Source: Gammaproteobacteria bacterium
Lineage (GTDB): Bacteria > Pseudomonadota > Gammaproteobacteria > Pseudomonadales > Porticoccaceae
DNA: 45,668 nt
Direction of reading: 5' to 3'
NCBI GenBank assembly: GCA_016708925.1
Contig: JADJET010000012.1
Span: 1-45,668, forward strand
Shown: positions 10,343 to 21,477 of the stretch, piece after piece
Layout of the letters: every line of letters begins with the position of its first letter
Position numbering within the stretch: the stretch's first letter is position 1
Notes under the pieces: generated by a model
The model's database searches: none
What the model was told of the DNA's origin: nothing
What the model saw: the letters and a program-made list of their open reading frames with translations, nothing else
Program-made: the position numbers and the translations under genes

Positions 10343-10625
10343 GAGTACGGTCTGTCGTCAAAGAAACATGGCGGACTCCCGTCGGGCTGTTGTAGACTCG
10401 GCAATGCATTGTCGCAAATCGGATAGTTGTGCGTGATCTAATAAGACATACATGTCGGCCGCAAATCCGACCGTCAATCCGACATGGATAACTAGCGAAA
10501 CGCAAGCGTAAGACCAAAGACAGAGAAAAATCGTACGTGCAGGCTGCTTGCGAGACAGTTGCGCCATGTCGGCTGTAATGCGACGCCTACACGCAGATTC
10601 GTACTTCAGACGCTGGGAACAGAAT
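10343..10625. promoter_or_regulatory. Leader of the YCF48-RND pair with a CATGTCGG/CCGACATG palindrome
   Basis: This 283-base gap holds no gene. An 8-bp perfect inverted repeat, CATGTCGG at 10451-10458 and CCGACATG at 10479-10486, surrounds two direct AATCCGAC repeats. The layout would suit a regulator-binding region, but no -10/-35 pair is clear. Confidence 0.35.
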
Positions 10626-11816
10626 ATGGAACTCAAGCATTACCGGACGCAGGCCGCCGAGTGGTTTCCGCGCGCAGGTGCGCTCGTCAAATTTTTTCCG
10701 ACACCCTGGCTTGGACGAGCCACACTACTGCTGCTTGCCAGCCTGTGTGTGGTCGGCAGCGTTCAGGCGGTGGAATCCAAACAGATTCCCGCCATCCGGT
10801 CGGCGCTTGCCAGCAAGGCCTTGTTGACCGATTCGGCCCGACTGTCGGATCGTGTGGTCGCGGTGGGTGCCTATGGCAACATCGTTTATTCGAAGGATGG
10901 CAAGACTTGGGTTCAGGCCAATGTGCCGTCCCAGGTGTTGTTGACCACGGTGTTCTTTGTCGATGATCGGGAGGGTTGGGCGGCCGGCCATGACACCCTC
11001 ATTTTGCACACCACGGACGGTGGCGAAAACTGGACGATTCAATACGAGGATGTCATTCCCGGCGGCGATTTGCCCAAACCGATCCTGGATATTTACTTTG
11101 CGGACAAGCTTCACGGCTGGGCGATTGGCGCATTTTCGCTGATGCTGGTCACCGAAGACGGTGGGGTCAGCTGGAAAACCCTGGCTACGGACAGGCTGCG
11201 CGAGCAGCTTGAGGCCGCGGACAAGGAGCCCGAGCCCAACTTCAACGCATTCCAGCGTCTCGGCGACGGATTCCTGATTGTGGGTGAGCTGGGTACGCTG
11301 TTGCATTTCGACCCGAAAGCGAGTGCGGTTGAAGACGACCAGGACTCCGCTGACGACGACGCAGAGCAAGCAGCCGATTCAGAGGAAGAAGATGATGTTG
11401 ATGCCGCCGGGGATGCCGAGGCGGAGAATGCGGCCGCCAACCCTGCGAATTCCCCCTGGCGCGTTATCGAATCGCCCTATGTAGGATCGTTTTTCGGTAT
11501 CCGGCAGCTGGGCTCGGGCGAGCTGCTGGGCTACGGCTTGCGCGGACACATTTTTCGATCAACTGACCTCGGCAATACCTGGACGCCGATCGATACCGGC
11601 GGCGTCACCACCAATATCAATGATGTGATCGAAATGGATGACGGCGAGGTCATTATCGTCGGCAGCGGCGGCACCCTGTTTCGACTCAGGGCCGGCAGTG
11701 CGACTGCGGAACGAATCCCCTACGCCGGATTCAACGGCTTTGTGTCGGCCCAGAAAATGGGCGCTGACTCGTTGCTGCTGTTCGGTGACGCCGGCGCGCA
11801 GATTTTTCCGCTCTAG
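10626..11816 (+). CDS. YCF48/BNR-repeat beta-propeller protein, exported
   Basis: Exported beta-propeller of the YCF48-like (BNR repeat) type, about 396 residues, intact. Residues 31-48 form the signal core (ATLLLLASLCVVGSVQA), so the mature protein is periplasmic or surface-facing. BNR-like repeats are visible at about 86-95 (IVYSKDGKTW), 126-136 (LHTTDGGENW), 174-183 (LVTEDGGVSW) and 309-319 (IFRSTDLGNTW). A strongly acidic, alanine-rich insert spans about 236-273 between blades. The start ATG at 10626 lies well inside a longer open frame and is chosen because it gives a proper signal peptide. It sits 66 bases before the RND gene. Similar proteins regularly neighbour MMPL-type RND pumps beside DUF1302/DUF1329 genes, suggesting an accessory role; this is inference. 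Confidence 0.88.
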   Translation: MELKHYRTQAAEWFPRAGALVKFFPTPWLGRATLLLLASLCVVGSVQAVESKQIPAIRSALASKALLTDSARLSDRVVAVGAYGNIVYSKDGKTWVQANVPSQVLLTTVFFVDDREGWAAGHDTLILHTTDGGENWTIQYEDVIPGGDLPKPILDIYFADKLHGWAIGAFSLMLVTEDGGVSWKTLATDRLREQLEAADKEPEPNFNAFQRLGDGFLIVGELGTLLHFDPKASAVEDDQDSADDDAEQAADSEEEDDVDAAGDAEAENAAANPANSPWRVIESPYVGSFFGIRQLGSGELLGYGLRGHIFRSTDLGNTWTPIDTGGVTTNINDVIEMDDGEVIIVGSGGTLFRLRAGSATAERIPYAGFNGFVSAQKMGADSLLLFGDAGAQIFPL

Positions 11817-11882
11817 CAAGCACCGTGATACCAGGGGCGCGCTCATTCAGAGCACGGCTTAACGTTACGAAAGGTATATGCC

Positions 11883-14291
11883 ATGACGAAGGAAACCTTG
11901 ATGGATCGTACGATACGGCTGATGTTTTCGAACCGTATCCTGATTCTCGTCCTTTTCACCGCCCTGACCGCATTCATGGGCGTCAACGCGCTCAAGCTCC
12001 GTGTTGACGCCGGTTTCGAGAAGCTGCTGCCGTTCAATCACGAATACATCAAGACGCTCGTGCATTATCAGGACGATTTCGGCACCGGAAACCAGATCGT
12101 CGTCGCCCTGATTCAGAAGGAAGGCACGATATTCAATCCCGAGTTTTTCGAGGCCATGAGGCTGGCCACCGACGAAGTGTTTTTCCTGCCCGGAGTTGCG
12201 CGCTCCACAGTGACGTCGATCTTCACGCCGAATGTCCGCTATATCGAAGTGGTGGAGGATGGCTTTTCGGGCGGTAACGTAGTCCCTGCGGAGTTTCGGC
12301 CCACCGAGGAATGGATGCCCATCGTCCGCAACAACATCATCAAGTCCGGGCGTCTCGGCAACCTGGTGGCCAATGATTTTTCCGGGGCCCTGATCCGGGC
12401 AGAGTTGATCGAGCGCGATCCGACCACGCGCGAACCCCTCGATTACCAGAAGATAGCGGCCGATCTGGAAGGCAATATCCGCGCGCGATTCGAGACGGAC
12501 GCCATCGATGTGCGCATCATCGGGTTTGCCAAGTCGACCGGAGATATCGCCGATGGAGCCAGGGATGTAGTGACCTTCTTTGGAATCACCCTGGTGATTA
12601 CCGCGATTCTGCTTTGGTTTTACACCCGATCGGTTATTTTGTCCCTGCTGCCCCCGACGGTATCCATGGTGGCGGTGGTGGGGCTCCTAGGGTCCTTGGA
12701 TATGCTGGGATATGGGCTGGATCCCATGTCGATCCTGGTGCCGTTCCTGGTATTTGCGATCGGTGTCAGTCACGGCGTCCAGATGATCAGTGGCTGGATG
12801 GGCGAAGTGATGTATGGCGGGGATACGGATGCCAAGGGGCGGCCTGTGGTTCCGGCGCCGGAGATTCCTCATGGCGTGGACAGCATGGAGGCGGCGCAAC
12901 GCACTTTCCGGCGGCTGCTGATGCCGGGGGCATTGGCGGTTATTACCACCTCAGTGAGCTTCGCCACCATTCTGCTGATTGAAATCGGTATCGTGCGCGA
13001 GACGGCGGTGACGGCCAGTATCGGCATGGCGATCATGTTGTTTACCAAGATGATTCTGCTGCCGGTGATGTTGTCCTATGTGAAAATTAGCGATCTCGAG
13101 GGTTATCGGCGCCGGCATCGGGAATCGGAAGTGCGCCGCGATCCTCTGTGGCGCTTCATTGCACGCGCCACCGAAACGAAACCGGCATTGATCATTCTGG
13201 CGCTGGCAACAGTGCTGACCGTGTTCGGTATCGTCAAGGGCCGGGAGCTGGCGATCGGCGATCTTCATGCCGGCATTCCGGAGCTGCGTCCGGAGGCCCG
13301 GTACAACCTGGACAGCAACGCGATTGCCCAGAAGTTCTCGATCGGCGTCGACAAACTGTCGGTGATCGTGGAGGCCCCGAGCAATGCCTGCGTGGACTAC
13401 GACATCATGAAGGAGATGGATCGATTCGCCTGGTACGCCCGTAATCTTCCCGGCGTGCAATCGGTCGACTCCCTCGCACGGGCGATGAAAGTCATCATGG
13501 CCGCCAACAATGAGGGGAGCGCGCGCTGGTACGAGCTGTCCCGTAACAGCTACAGCATGTCATCGTCCCTCTATCACATGGGCGGTGGCGGCAAGGAGCT
13601 GATGAATGCGGACTGTACTGCCATGCCGGTGCACATCTACACAGTCGACCATAAGGCCGAGACCATCGATACCATCATCGCCGGCATCAAGGCGTACCAG
13701 GCCGGACTCCCGCCGGAGCGCTTCAAGCTGCGTCTCGCCGCGGGCAATGTCGGCATCATCGGCGCCACCAATCAGACGGTGTCTGCGGCTGAGAAGCCCA
13801 TGCTCGGCTGGGTGTATGGCGTGACCATTGTGCTGACGCTGCTGGCGTTCCGCTCGGTGGTCGGTACCATGTGCATCGTCATTCCCCTGGTGATTGTTTC
13901 CCTGCTGGGCAACGCCATGATGGTGATGCTGGAAATCGGCCTCAAGGTGAACACCTTGCCGATGATGGCGTTGGGAGTCGGGGTCGGGGTCGATTACGCG
14001 ATCTACATCTACGCCGCCATGAGCGGGTTTTTGAAAACAGGTGACTCGCTCCACGAGGCGTTTTACAAGGCCATGAGGCTGACCGGCAAGGCCGTTATAT
14101 TTATCGGTTTGACGCTCGGCGCCGGCGTCTTTACCTGGGTCTTTGCGTCTCTCCAGTTCCAGGCCGACATGGGGATCCTGCTGACCTTCCTGTTCCTGAC
14201 CAATATGCTCGGCGCGATCCTGATTCTCCCCGCGCTCGCGCGTTGGCTGCTGCCGGCCAGGTTGCGCATGGGCACGCCGTCGCCGGCTTGA
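11883..14291 (+). CDS. RND-superfamily (MMPL-type) transporter
   Basis: Inner-membrane proton-driven transporter with two repeated membrane halves, 802 residues and no frameshift. The first helix is at about 16-36 (NRILILVLFTALTAFMGVNA), followed by a periplasmic domain (VDAGFEKLLPFNHEYIK and onward) and a helix bundle from about 229 with FLVFAIGVSHGVQM. A second periplasmic domain follows, then the second bundle with GVGVGVDYAIYIY at about 694-710. This two-half layout matches MMPL proteins that move lipids, hopanoids or other hydrophobic molecules, not the longer AcrB type. Start is ATG 11883; a second ATG lies seven codons on. It closes the DUF1302-DUF1329-YCF48-RND set and is followed by a terminator. 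Substrate unknown. Confidence 0.92.
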   Translation: MTKETLMDRTIRLMFSNRILILVLFTALTAFMGVNALKLRVDAGFEKLLPFNHEYIKTLVHYQDDFGTGNQIVVALIQKEGTIFNPEFFEAMRLATDEVFFLPGVARSTVTSIFTPNVRYIEVVEDGFSGGNVVPAEFRPTEEWMPIVRNNIIKSGRLGNLVANDFSGALIRAELIERDPTTREPLDYQKIAADLEGNIRARFETDAIDVRIIGFAKSTGDIADGARDVVTFFGITLVITAILLWFYTRSVILSLLPPTVSMVAVVGLLGSLDMLGYGLDPMSILVPFLVFAIGVSHGVQMISGWMGEVMYGGDTDAKGRPVVPAPEIPHGVDSMEAAQRTFRRLLMPGALAVITTSVSFATILLIEIGIVRETAVTASIGMAIMLFTKMILLPVMLSYVKISDLEGYRRRHRESEVRRDPLWRFIARATETKPALIILALATVLTVFGIVKGRELAIGDLHAGIPELRPEARYNLDSNAIAQKFSIGVDKLSVIVEAPSNACVDYDIMKEMDRFAWYARNLPGVQSVDSLARAMKVIMAANNEGSARWYELSRNSYSMSSSLYHMGGGGKELMNADCTAMPVHIYTVDHKAETIDTIIAGIKAYQAGLPPERFKLRLAAGNVGIIGATNQTVSAAEKPMLGWVYGVTIVLTLLAFRSVVGTMCIVIPLVIVSLLGNAMMVMLEIGLKVNTLPMMALGVGVGVDYAIYIYAAMSGFLKTGDSLHEAFYKAMRLTGKAVIFIGLTLGAGVFTWVFASLQFQADMGILLTFLFLTNMLGAILILPALARWLLPARLRMGTPSPA

Positions 14292-14305
14292 TTTGATCCA
14301 GGCAA

Positions 14306-14342
14306 CAAAAAAGCCGCTGTTGGAAACAACACCGGCTTTTTT
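14306..14342. terminator. Bidirectional terminator between the RND gene and the racemase gene
   Basis: AAAAAAGCCG-CTGTTG, a GAAA loop, then CAACA-CCGGCTTTTTT. The A/T flanks on both sides suit both convergent genes. Confidence 0.85.
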
Positions 14343-14387
14343 GGTTTTCAGTCGCCAATCTGCTGGTGACTGGTTCCGGACCAGCGG

Positions 14388-15531
14388 CTAAGCGATGGCG
14401 CCCGCCGCGCGCAGACTCGCCAGTTGTGCGCTGTTGATCCCCCAGGCCGCGAGTGCGGCATCGGTGTTGGAACCGGCACGCGGGGCCGGGCCCTTGATCG
14501 ACAGAGGGCGTGCGGCTGAAACGCGGCGCGGGTGCCGGGTGCAGTTGGCCCGCGACTTCGACAAAGGCGTTGCGCTCGCGGTTGTGGGGATACCGCGGTG
14601 CTTCCTCCAGCGTCAGCACCGGCGCAAAACAGATGTCGGTGTTTTCCATGATCCGGCACCACTCGTCGCGGGTTTTGGTGCGGAAGATTGCCACCATTTT
14701 TTCTTTCATCGCTGGCCACTGGCTGCGATCCATCTGTTTGGGTAGCGTCCCCGGATCCAGCTCCAGTTTTTCCAGCAGTTCTTCATAGAATTTTTTCTCG
14801 ATCGAACCGATCGAAACGTATTCTATCGCTGGTTTCGTACATTGTAGAAATACGCGCCGCTGTCGAGAATGTTTTCGGCGCTTGTCGGACTGGATGCCGG
14901 CTGCTTTCATGCCGTAGATGGATGTCATCAGCGACAGCGCGCCGTCCACCATGCCGGCGTCCACGACCTGGCCTTTGCCCGAGCTTTTGCATTCGAGCAG
15001 CGCCGCAAGAATCCCGGTGAGCACAAACATGGTGCCGCCACCGAAATCGCCCACCGGGTGAGGGGAATCGCCCGGCGGCTCGGCGTTGCTGCGACCGATC
15101 GCGTGCAGGGCGCCGGAGAGAGCGATGTAGTTCAAATCGTGGCCGGCGCCCGCGGACAGCGGTCCCTCCTGACCCCAGCCGGTGACCCGCGCGAACACCA
15201 GCTTGGGGTTGCGCGCGAGACACACATCAGGCCCCAGGCCGAGGCGTTCCATGACGCCGGGGCGGAAACCTTCGAGCACTACATCGGCGCCGTCGATCAG
15301 TTGCAGCAGGGTCGCGATGGCATCCGGGTTCTTGAGGTCCATGGCGATCGACGGCCGGCCGCGGGTCAGATAACTGAATTCGGGCTGCATCGCGATGCCG
15401 AGTCCGGCATCCTGGACACGGTCGACGCGGATCACTTCCGCGCCCATGTCCGAGAGCATCATTGCGCACATCGGCGCTGGTCCGATACCGGCCATTTCGA
15501 CTACCTTGATACCTGTCAGTGGTCCGCCCAC
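14388..15531 (-). CDS. CaiB/BaiF family, alpha-methylacyl-CoA racemase
   Basis: Family III CoA-transferase fold enzyme most like alpha-methylacyl-CoA racemase, which interconverts 2R and 2S methyl-branched acyl-CoAs before beta-oxidation of branched chains or sterol side chains. The N-terminus GIKVVEMAGIGPAPMCAMML is the racemase signature. The racemase His is at about 131 (GAGHDLNY) and Asp at about 191 (QVVDAGMVDG). Start is GTG 15531 with a good GGAGG upstream. The C-terminus NSAQLASLRAAGAIA ends at TAG 14388; about 381 residues. Frameshifts near 14855 and 14480 break the second half. The isolated gene lies upstream of the terminator shared with the RND gene. Confidence 0.88.
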
Positions 15532-15607
15532 GGTTGCCTCCTCAGACTTGTGATGGATTGGTGATGACTGTGGAATTGTCGGGCATCGGCGGGCGGTATG
15601 CCAGCAG

Positions 15608-17486
<1,879 letters not shown>

Positions 17487-17640
17487 GGCAGGGATTCCGT
17501 ATAGAGTGAAAGTGGCGTGAAAAAGCGTGCGGGCGCGCGCGGCGATTTTAGTCGGTTCGCCGCCGACAATCACAAAGTAGTTGGTGCGCAACGCAACAAT
17601 ATTCGCTGTTCTGACGTCGGCACATGGGAGTCGCCGCGCG

Positions 17641-17850
17641 CGTGCTTGGTTCCGCAGCCAAGCCGCGCACCACCAGCCGGCGGTTGCGCCGAGGGTCGGG
17701 GTGTTCGGTTTCGTGCCGCTGCCGGGCCGCGTGATGGCCGCTGTCCTCGGCAGCGTCGGGCTGTATCTGCTCGCCACGGAGATGGCCAAACGCCGGTTTT
17801 ACCGGCACCCGGTATCGCGGTCGATGAAAGCAGCGGTCAGCTCCCGGTAA
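17641..17850 (+). pseudogene. C-terminal remnant of a P-type (Mg2+-type) ATPase
   Basis: The frame ending at TAA 17850 carries GFVPLP, a single membrane helix (VMAAVLGSVGLYLLATEMA) and KRRFYRHP. This arrangement, P-L-P then the last helix then K-R-x-F-Y, is how MgtA-type cation ATPases end. Nothing upstream codes for the rest of such a protein, so I read it as a leftover of a lost gene. Assignment rests on roughly 40 residues. Confidence 0.4.
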
Positions 17851-17951
17851 TAACGCTCGGGAGTTGCCGGCGACGCCGGATGTCGATGTCGGGCACCTTG
17901 CTGGTCGGCCTATAATCGCCGTCACTTTTGCGCCATCCAGGAGAACGCCCG

Positions 17952-18253
17952 ATGTTTATTGCCATGAACCGGTTTCGCATTGCCCTCGGCCAGAAGCGGC
18001 GTTCGAGGACATGTGGCGCACACGCGACAGTTATCTCGCGGACGTGCCGGGATTTCGCGAGTTTCACCTGCTGCGCGGTGCGAGCGCGGAGGATCACACG
18101 CTGTACGCCTCCCATTCGGTCTGGGAATCCCGCGCGGTTTTCGAAGACTGGACCCGCTCCGAATCCTTTCGCAAAGCCCACGCCAACGCCGGCAGCTCGA
18201 AAGGCGTGTACCTGGGGCCGCCCAAATTCGAGGGCTTCGAGGTCGTGCTTTGA
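17952..18253 (+). CDS. Antibiotic biosynthesis monooxygenase (ABM) domain protein
   Basis: Small dimeric alpha-beta-barrel protein of the ABM family, about 100 residues; some relatives are haem-degrading or quinol monooxygenases. The start FIAMNRFRIALGQ, the AAFEDMWRTRDSYLADVPGF helix-loop, FHLLRGASAEDHTLYASHSVW and the W-x-R-S-E-S-F-R-K-A-H helix fit the family. One frameshift near 18000 separates the first strand from the rest. ATG 17952 is preceded by GGAGAACGCCC, a usable ribosome site. The stop TGA overlaps a TTG start of the MFS gene, implying coupling. Confidence 0.8.
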
Positions 18254-19545
18254 CGGCGACGTCGGGCGAGGTCGCCAGCGCACCGGCCCTGCCGCAGCCC
18301 CCGACGCGGCTGCGCTCGATTTTCGGTGGTTCGGTCGGCAATCTGGTCGAGTGGTACGACTGGTACGCCTATTCCGCCTTTTCCCTCTACTTCGCCAAAG
18401 CCTTTTTCCCGGCCGGCGATCTCACCGCCCAGTTGCTCAACACCGCCGCCGTATTCGCGGTGGGCTTTCTGATGCGTCCGCTCGGCGGTCTGCTGTTGGG
18501 CTGGTACGCCGACCGCCAGGGCGCAAGGCGGCGCTGACGCTCTCGGTGCTGATGATGTGCGGCGGCTCGCTGATGATCGTGATCAATCCGGGCCATGCCA
18601 GTATCGGCCCTGCCGCGCCCGCGCTGCTGGTGGTGGCGCGGCTGCTGCAAGGGTTGAGCGTAGGCGGCGAGTACGGGGCGAGTGCGACCTACCTGACCGA
18701 AATGGCGGAATCCGGACGGCGCGGATTTTATTCCAGCTTTCAGTATGTGACCCTGATTCTCGGTCAGCTTGCCGCACTCGGCGTATTGCTCGTGTTGCAG
18801 TTTCTACTTGCCCCGGAGGATCTGCAGGCCTGGGGCTGGCGCATTCCGTTCGCGATTGGTGCGGGACTTGCCGTGGTGGCCCTGTACTTGCGGCGCTCAC
18901 TCGCAGAAACAGAAGCCTTCACGACCGCCACGCGCGTGCACAACCCACTGCGCGCCCTGCTCGGTTACCCGCGCGAGTGTCTGACCGTGGTCGGACTGAC
19001 CCTCGGCGGCACCGTGGCGTTCTACACCTACAGCACCTACATGCAGAAGTTTCTGGTCAATACCTCAGGCTTCGACAAACAGACTGCCACCCTCATCATG
19101 GCGGCGGCGCTCGCATTCTTCATGCTGCTGCAACCGCTGGCCGGCGCATTGTCCGACCGCATCGGCCGTCGCCCGTTGCTGATCGCTTTCGGCGTGCTCG
19201 GTGCCCTGGCCACGGTACCGCTGCTCGAAACCCTGGCGCAGACCCGCAACGGCTGGGTCGCCTGCGGACTGATCTGTGGAGCGTTGGTGATCGTGAGCGG
19301 CTACACCGCGATCAGTGCCGTGGTGAAAGCAGAACTGTTTCCCACCGAGGTGCGCACCCTGGGTGTGGCGCTGCCCTACGCGCTCGCGGTGTCGGTGTTC
19401 GGCGGCAGTGCCGAATATATCGGACTCTGGTTCAAGGCGGTGGGAGTGAAAGCAGTTTTTCTGGTATGTCAGCGGCTGTATCGCGCTGTCGCTGCTGATC
19501 TATCTGCGGATGCCGGAAACCCGGCACGCGCGGATCGAGCGTTGA
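18250..19545 (+). CDS. MFS permease, metabolite:H+ symporter family (KgtP/ProP-like)
   Basis: Twelve-helix inner-membrane symporter of the metabolite:H+ family that includes alpha-ketoglutarate and proline/betaine permeases. The signature GGSVGNLVEWYDWYAYSAFS opens helix 1; RLLQGLSVGGEYGASATYL lies near helix 4; SDRIGRRPLL is the repeat of the loop 2-3 motif. Start is TTG 18250, overlapping the ABM stop by four bases. Frameshifts near 18530 (at DRQGRKAAL) and 19465 move the frame; after the second the true end is LRMPETRHARIER at TGA 19545. About 430 residues. Transported solute unknown. Confidence 0.85.
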
Positions 19546-19628
19546 CGTGGAATGCCGCGGTTGTTATGGGCACGGATTCGCGATGACGTAAGGCAAACGC
19601 CCGGTTTGCGCGGATGTTGACTTTTATC

Positions 19629-19920
19629 CTACCGCTGCAAATCTTCCGGTTTGAAGTTGCGGCGCCTGCGGATGACGCCGTGGATGTGGACGGTGTCGCC
19701 GATGACCTCGTACAGGATGCGGTAGGAGTACATGCCGATTTCCCGCACGTCAGGTTCCGCGATTTCCGGGACCACGCGGCCGAGGCGTGGCAGGGTCAGC
19801 AGCATTTCCACCTTGTCGACGATGTCCGATGACGCGGGTGGCATAGTGCTTCGAGTCGTGGGCGATGTACTGGTGAATCAGGCGCAGGTCCTCGCGCGCC
19901 GGCTGCGACCAAACAATCAC
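19629..19920 (-). CDS. RelE/ParE-family toxin
   Basis: Toxin of a type II toxin-antitoxin pair, about 97 residues. The N-terminus IVWSQPAREDLRLIHQYIAH and the C-terminus YSYRILYEVIGDTVHIHGVI-x-RRR fit the ParE/RelE fold; ParE proteins poison gyrase, RelE proteins cleave mRNA on ribosomes, and the sequence alone does not decide. The GTG start at 19920 overlaps the TGA of the antitoxin gene. A frameshift near 19830 separates the two halves. Confidence 0.85.
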
Positions 19921-20093
19921 CACTGATTGATTTCGTGCTTCAGGTCGTCGTGGCTGATGACCTGGCCCTGTTCGATGGCGGCGCGGCTTTTGCGCAGCTT
20001 GTCCAGCACATGGAGCCGATCGTCGATGTCGGCGTTGTCCGGCAACCTCTGGATCGATTCCAGTGCTTCCTGCTTGAGGGTTTGCGCGTGCAT
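19917..20093 (-). CDS. Antitoxin partner of the ParE/RelE toxin
   Basis: A 58-residue protein (MHAQTLKQEALESIQRLPDN onward, ending LKHEINQW) placed immediately upstream of the toxin with a four-base overlap, the standard antitoxin-first order. The ATG at 20093 has a strong GGAGG seven bases before it. It resembles the addiction-module antitoxins commonly paired with ParE-like toxins. No distinct DNA-binding motif is obvious. It probably represses the pair together with the toxin. Confidence 0.8.
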   Translation of the reverse strand: MHAQTLKQEALESIQRLPDNADIDDRLHVLDKLRKSRAAIEQGQVISHDDLKHEINQW

Positions 20094-20224
20094 GGCGACC
20101 TCCATTTGATGGCTCTTGCCCCGCAACAGCGGACACTTGCGAAGCTGGACAATACCTGTGGAAGCGCCACGGGAGCAAGGCGATTGAGCGGATCGAGACC
20201 GGACATGCAGCCGCGGTGTCGGGA

Positions 20225-21477
20225 TCAGACCGCGCCGCGCTTCGCTGGCAGCGTCTCCGCCATGCGCATCGCGACCAGAGCGCCCGAGGCGAAGGTGAGT
20301 CCGGCGATCAGCCAGATGGCCGGCGCAATCCCGAAGGCGTCCGCGACCAGTCCGGCCAGCAGCGCGCCCACTGCGTAGCCGAGGTCGCGCCACAGCCGAT
20401 AGACGCCCACCGCGGACGCGCGCCAGCCGGGTGCGCAACATCGCCGATGGTGGCGAGCAGGGTGGGATACACCATGGCGGTGCCGATGTCGAGCAGGACC
20501 CCGCCGGCGGCAAAGCCCGCGAAGCTCTGAATAGCGGCGGTCACCGCGATGCCGCCGGCCTGAATCCACATGCCCCACACGATCAGTTGCTTGCGGCCGA
20601 TGCGGTCGGACCAGGCGCCGGTGAACAACTGGCCGATGCCCCACACCGCCGGATAGATGGCGGCCAGCGTGCCGATCTGGCGGAGCGACATTCCCCCCGC
20701 GGCGAAAAACAGCGGAAACAGTCCCCAGGCCATGCCGTCGTTGAGATTGTTGACCAGCCCGGCCTGGCTCACGCTGGACAGGTTGCGGTCGGTCAGCGAA
20801 GCACGGCGGAAAATCTCGTGCTGGCTCGGGATTGGCGTGGCATCGCCGCCGTGGTGGGTGCGCACCTCGTGGGCGACATGGTGCCGGGTCTCGCGCACCA
20901 GCAATACCGACAATCCGAGGCCGATTGCGACATAGCCCACGCCCAGCCAGAACGGTTCGGGGCGCAGGCCGTAGCGGGCGGCAAGCCAGCCCGTGGCGAG
21001 CGCGCTCGCGGCCACCGCGAGATAGCCCGAGAACTCGTTGAGCCCCATGGCCAGGCCGCGCTGTTTGGGGCCGGTCAGGTCTATTTTCATGATGACGGTG
21101 GTGGACCAAGTGAGTCCCTGGCTCACGCCCAGCAGCACATTGGCGGCCAGCACCCAGTTCCAGTTCGGCGCCCACATCAGCAGGAAGGGCACCGGTGCCG
21201 CCACCAGCCAGCCCGCCACCAGCACATGCTTGCGCCCGAAGCGGTCCGACAGGCGCCCGGCGAAGTAGTTGGTGAGCGCCTTGGTGATGCCGAACACCAC
21301 GATGAAGGACAGGACCGCGGTACGCGCGGCGAGCTGGAATTCCTGCTCGGCGATGGCCGGCAGGATGCTGCGCTCCAGGCCCACCATGGCGCCGACGAAG
21401 GCGTTCACCAGCACCAGCAGCGCGAACTGCCCCAGATTCTCGCGCAGGCCGAGGCGGATGGCGGGCGCGGACTGCAT
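20225..21477 (-). CDS. MFS transporter, last gene of a putative reactive-sulfur operon
   Basis: Inner-membrane MFS protein of about 417 residues. Helix 1 follows RLGLRENLGQFALL; the loop 2-3 motif is GRLSDRFGRKHVLVAG; its repeat is GAWSDRIGRKQLIVWG. A hydrophilic, His-rich linker (HHVAHEVRTHHGGDATPI) divides the halves. One frameshift near 20430 precedes the intact last stretch (LWRDLGYAVGALLAGLVADA to TGA 20225). The ATG at 21477 overlaps the stop of the metallo-beta-lactamase-fold gene by one base (TGATG), so the two are coupled. Context suggests export or import of a sulfur compound; this is inference. Confidence 0.82.
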
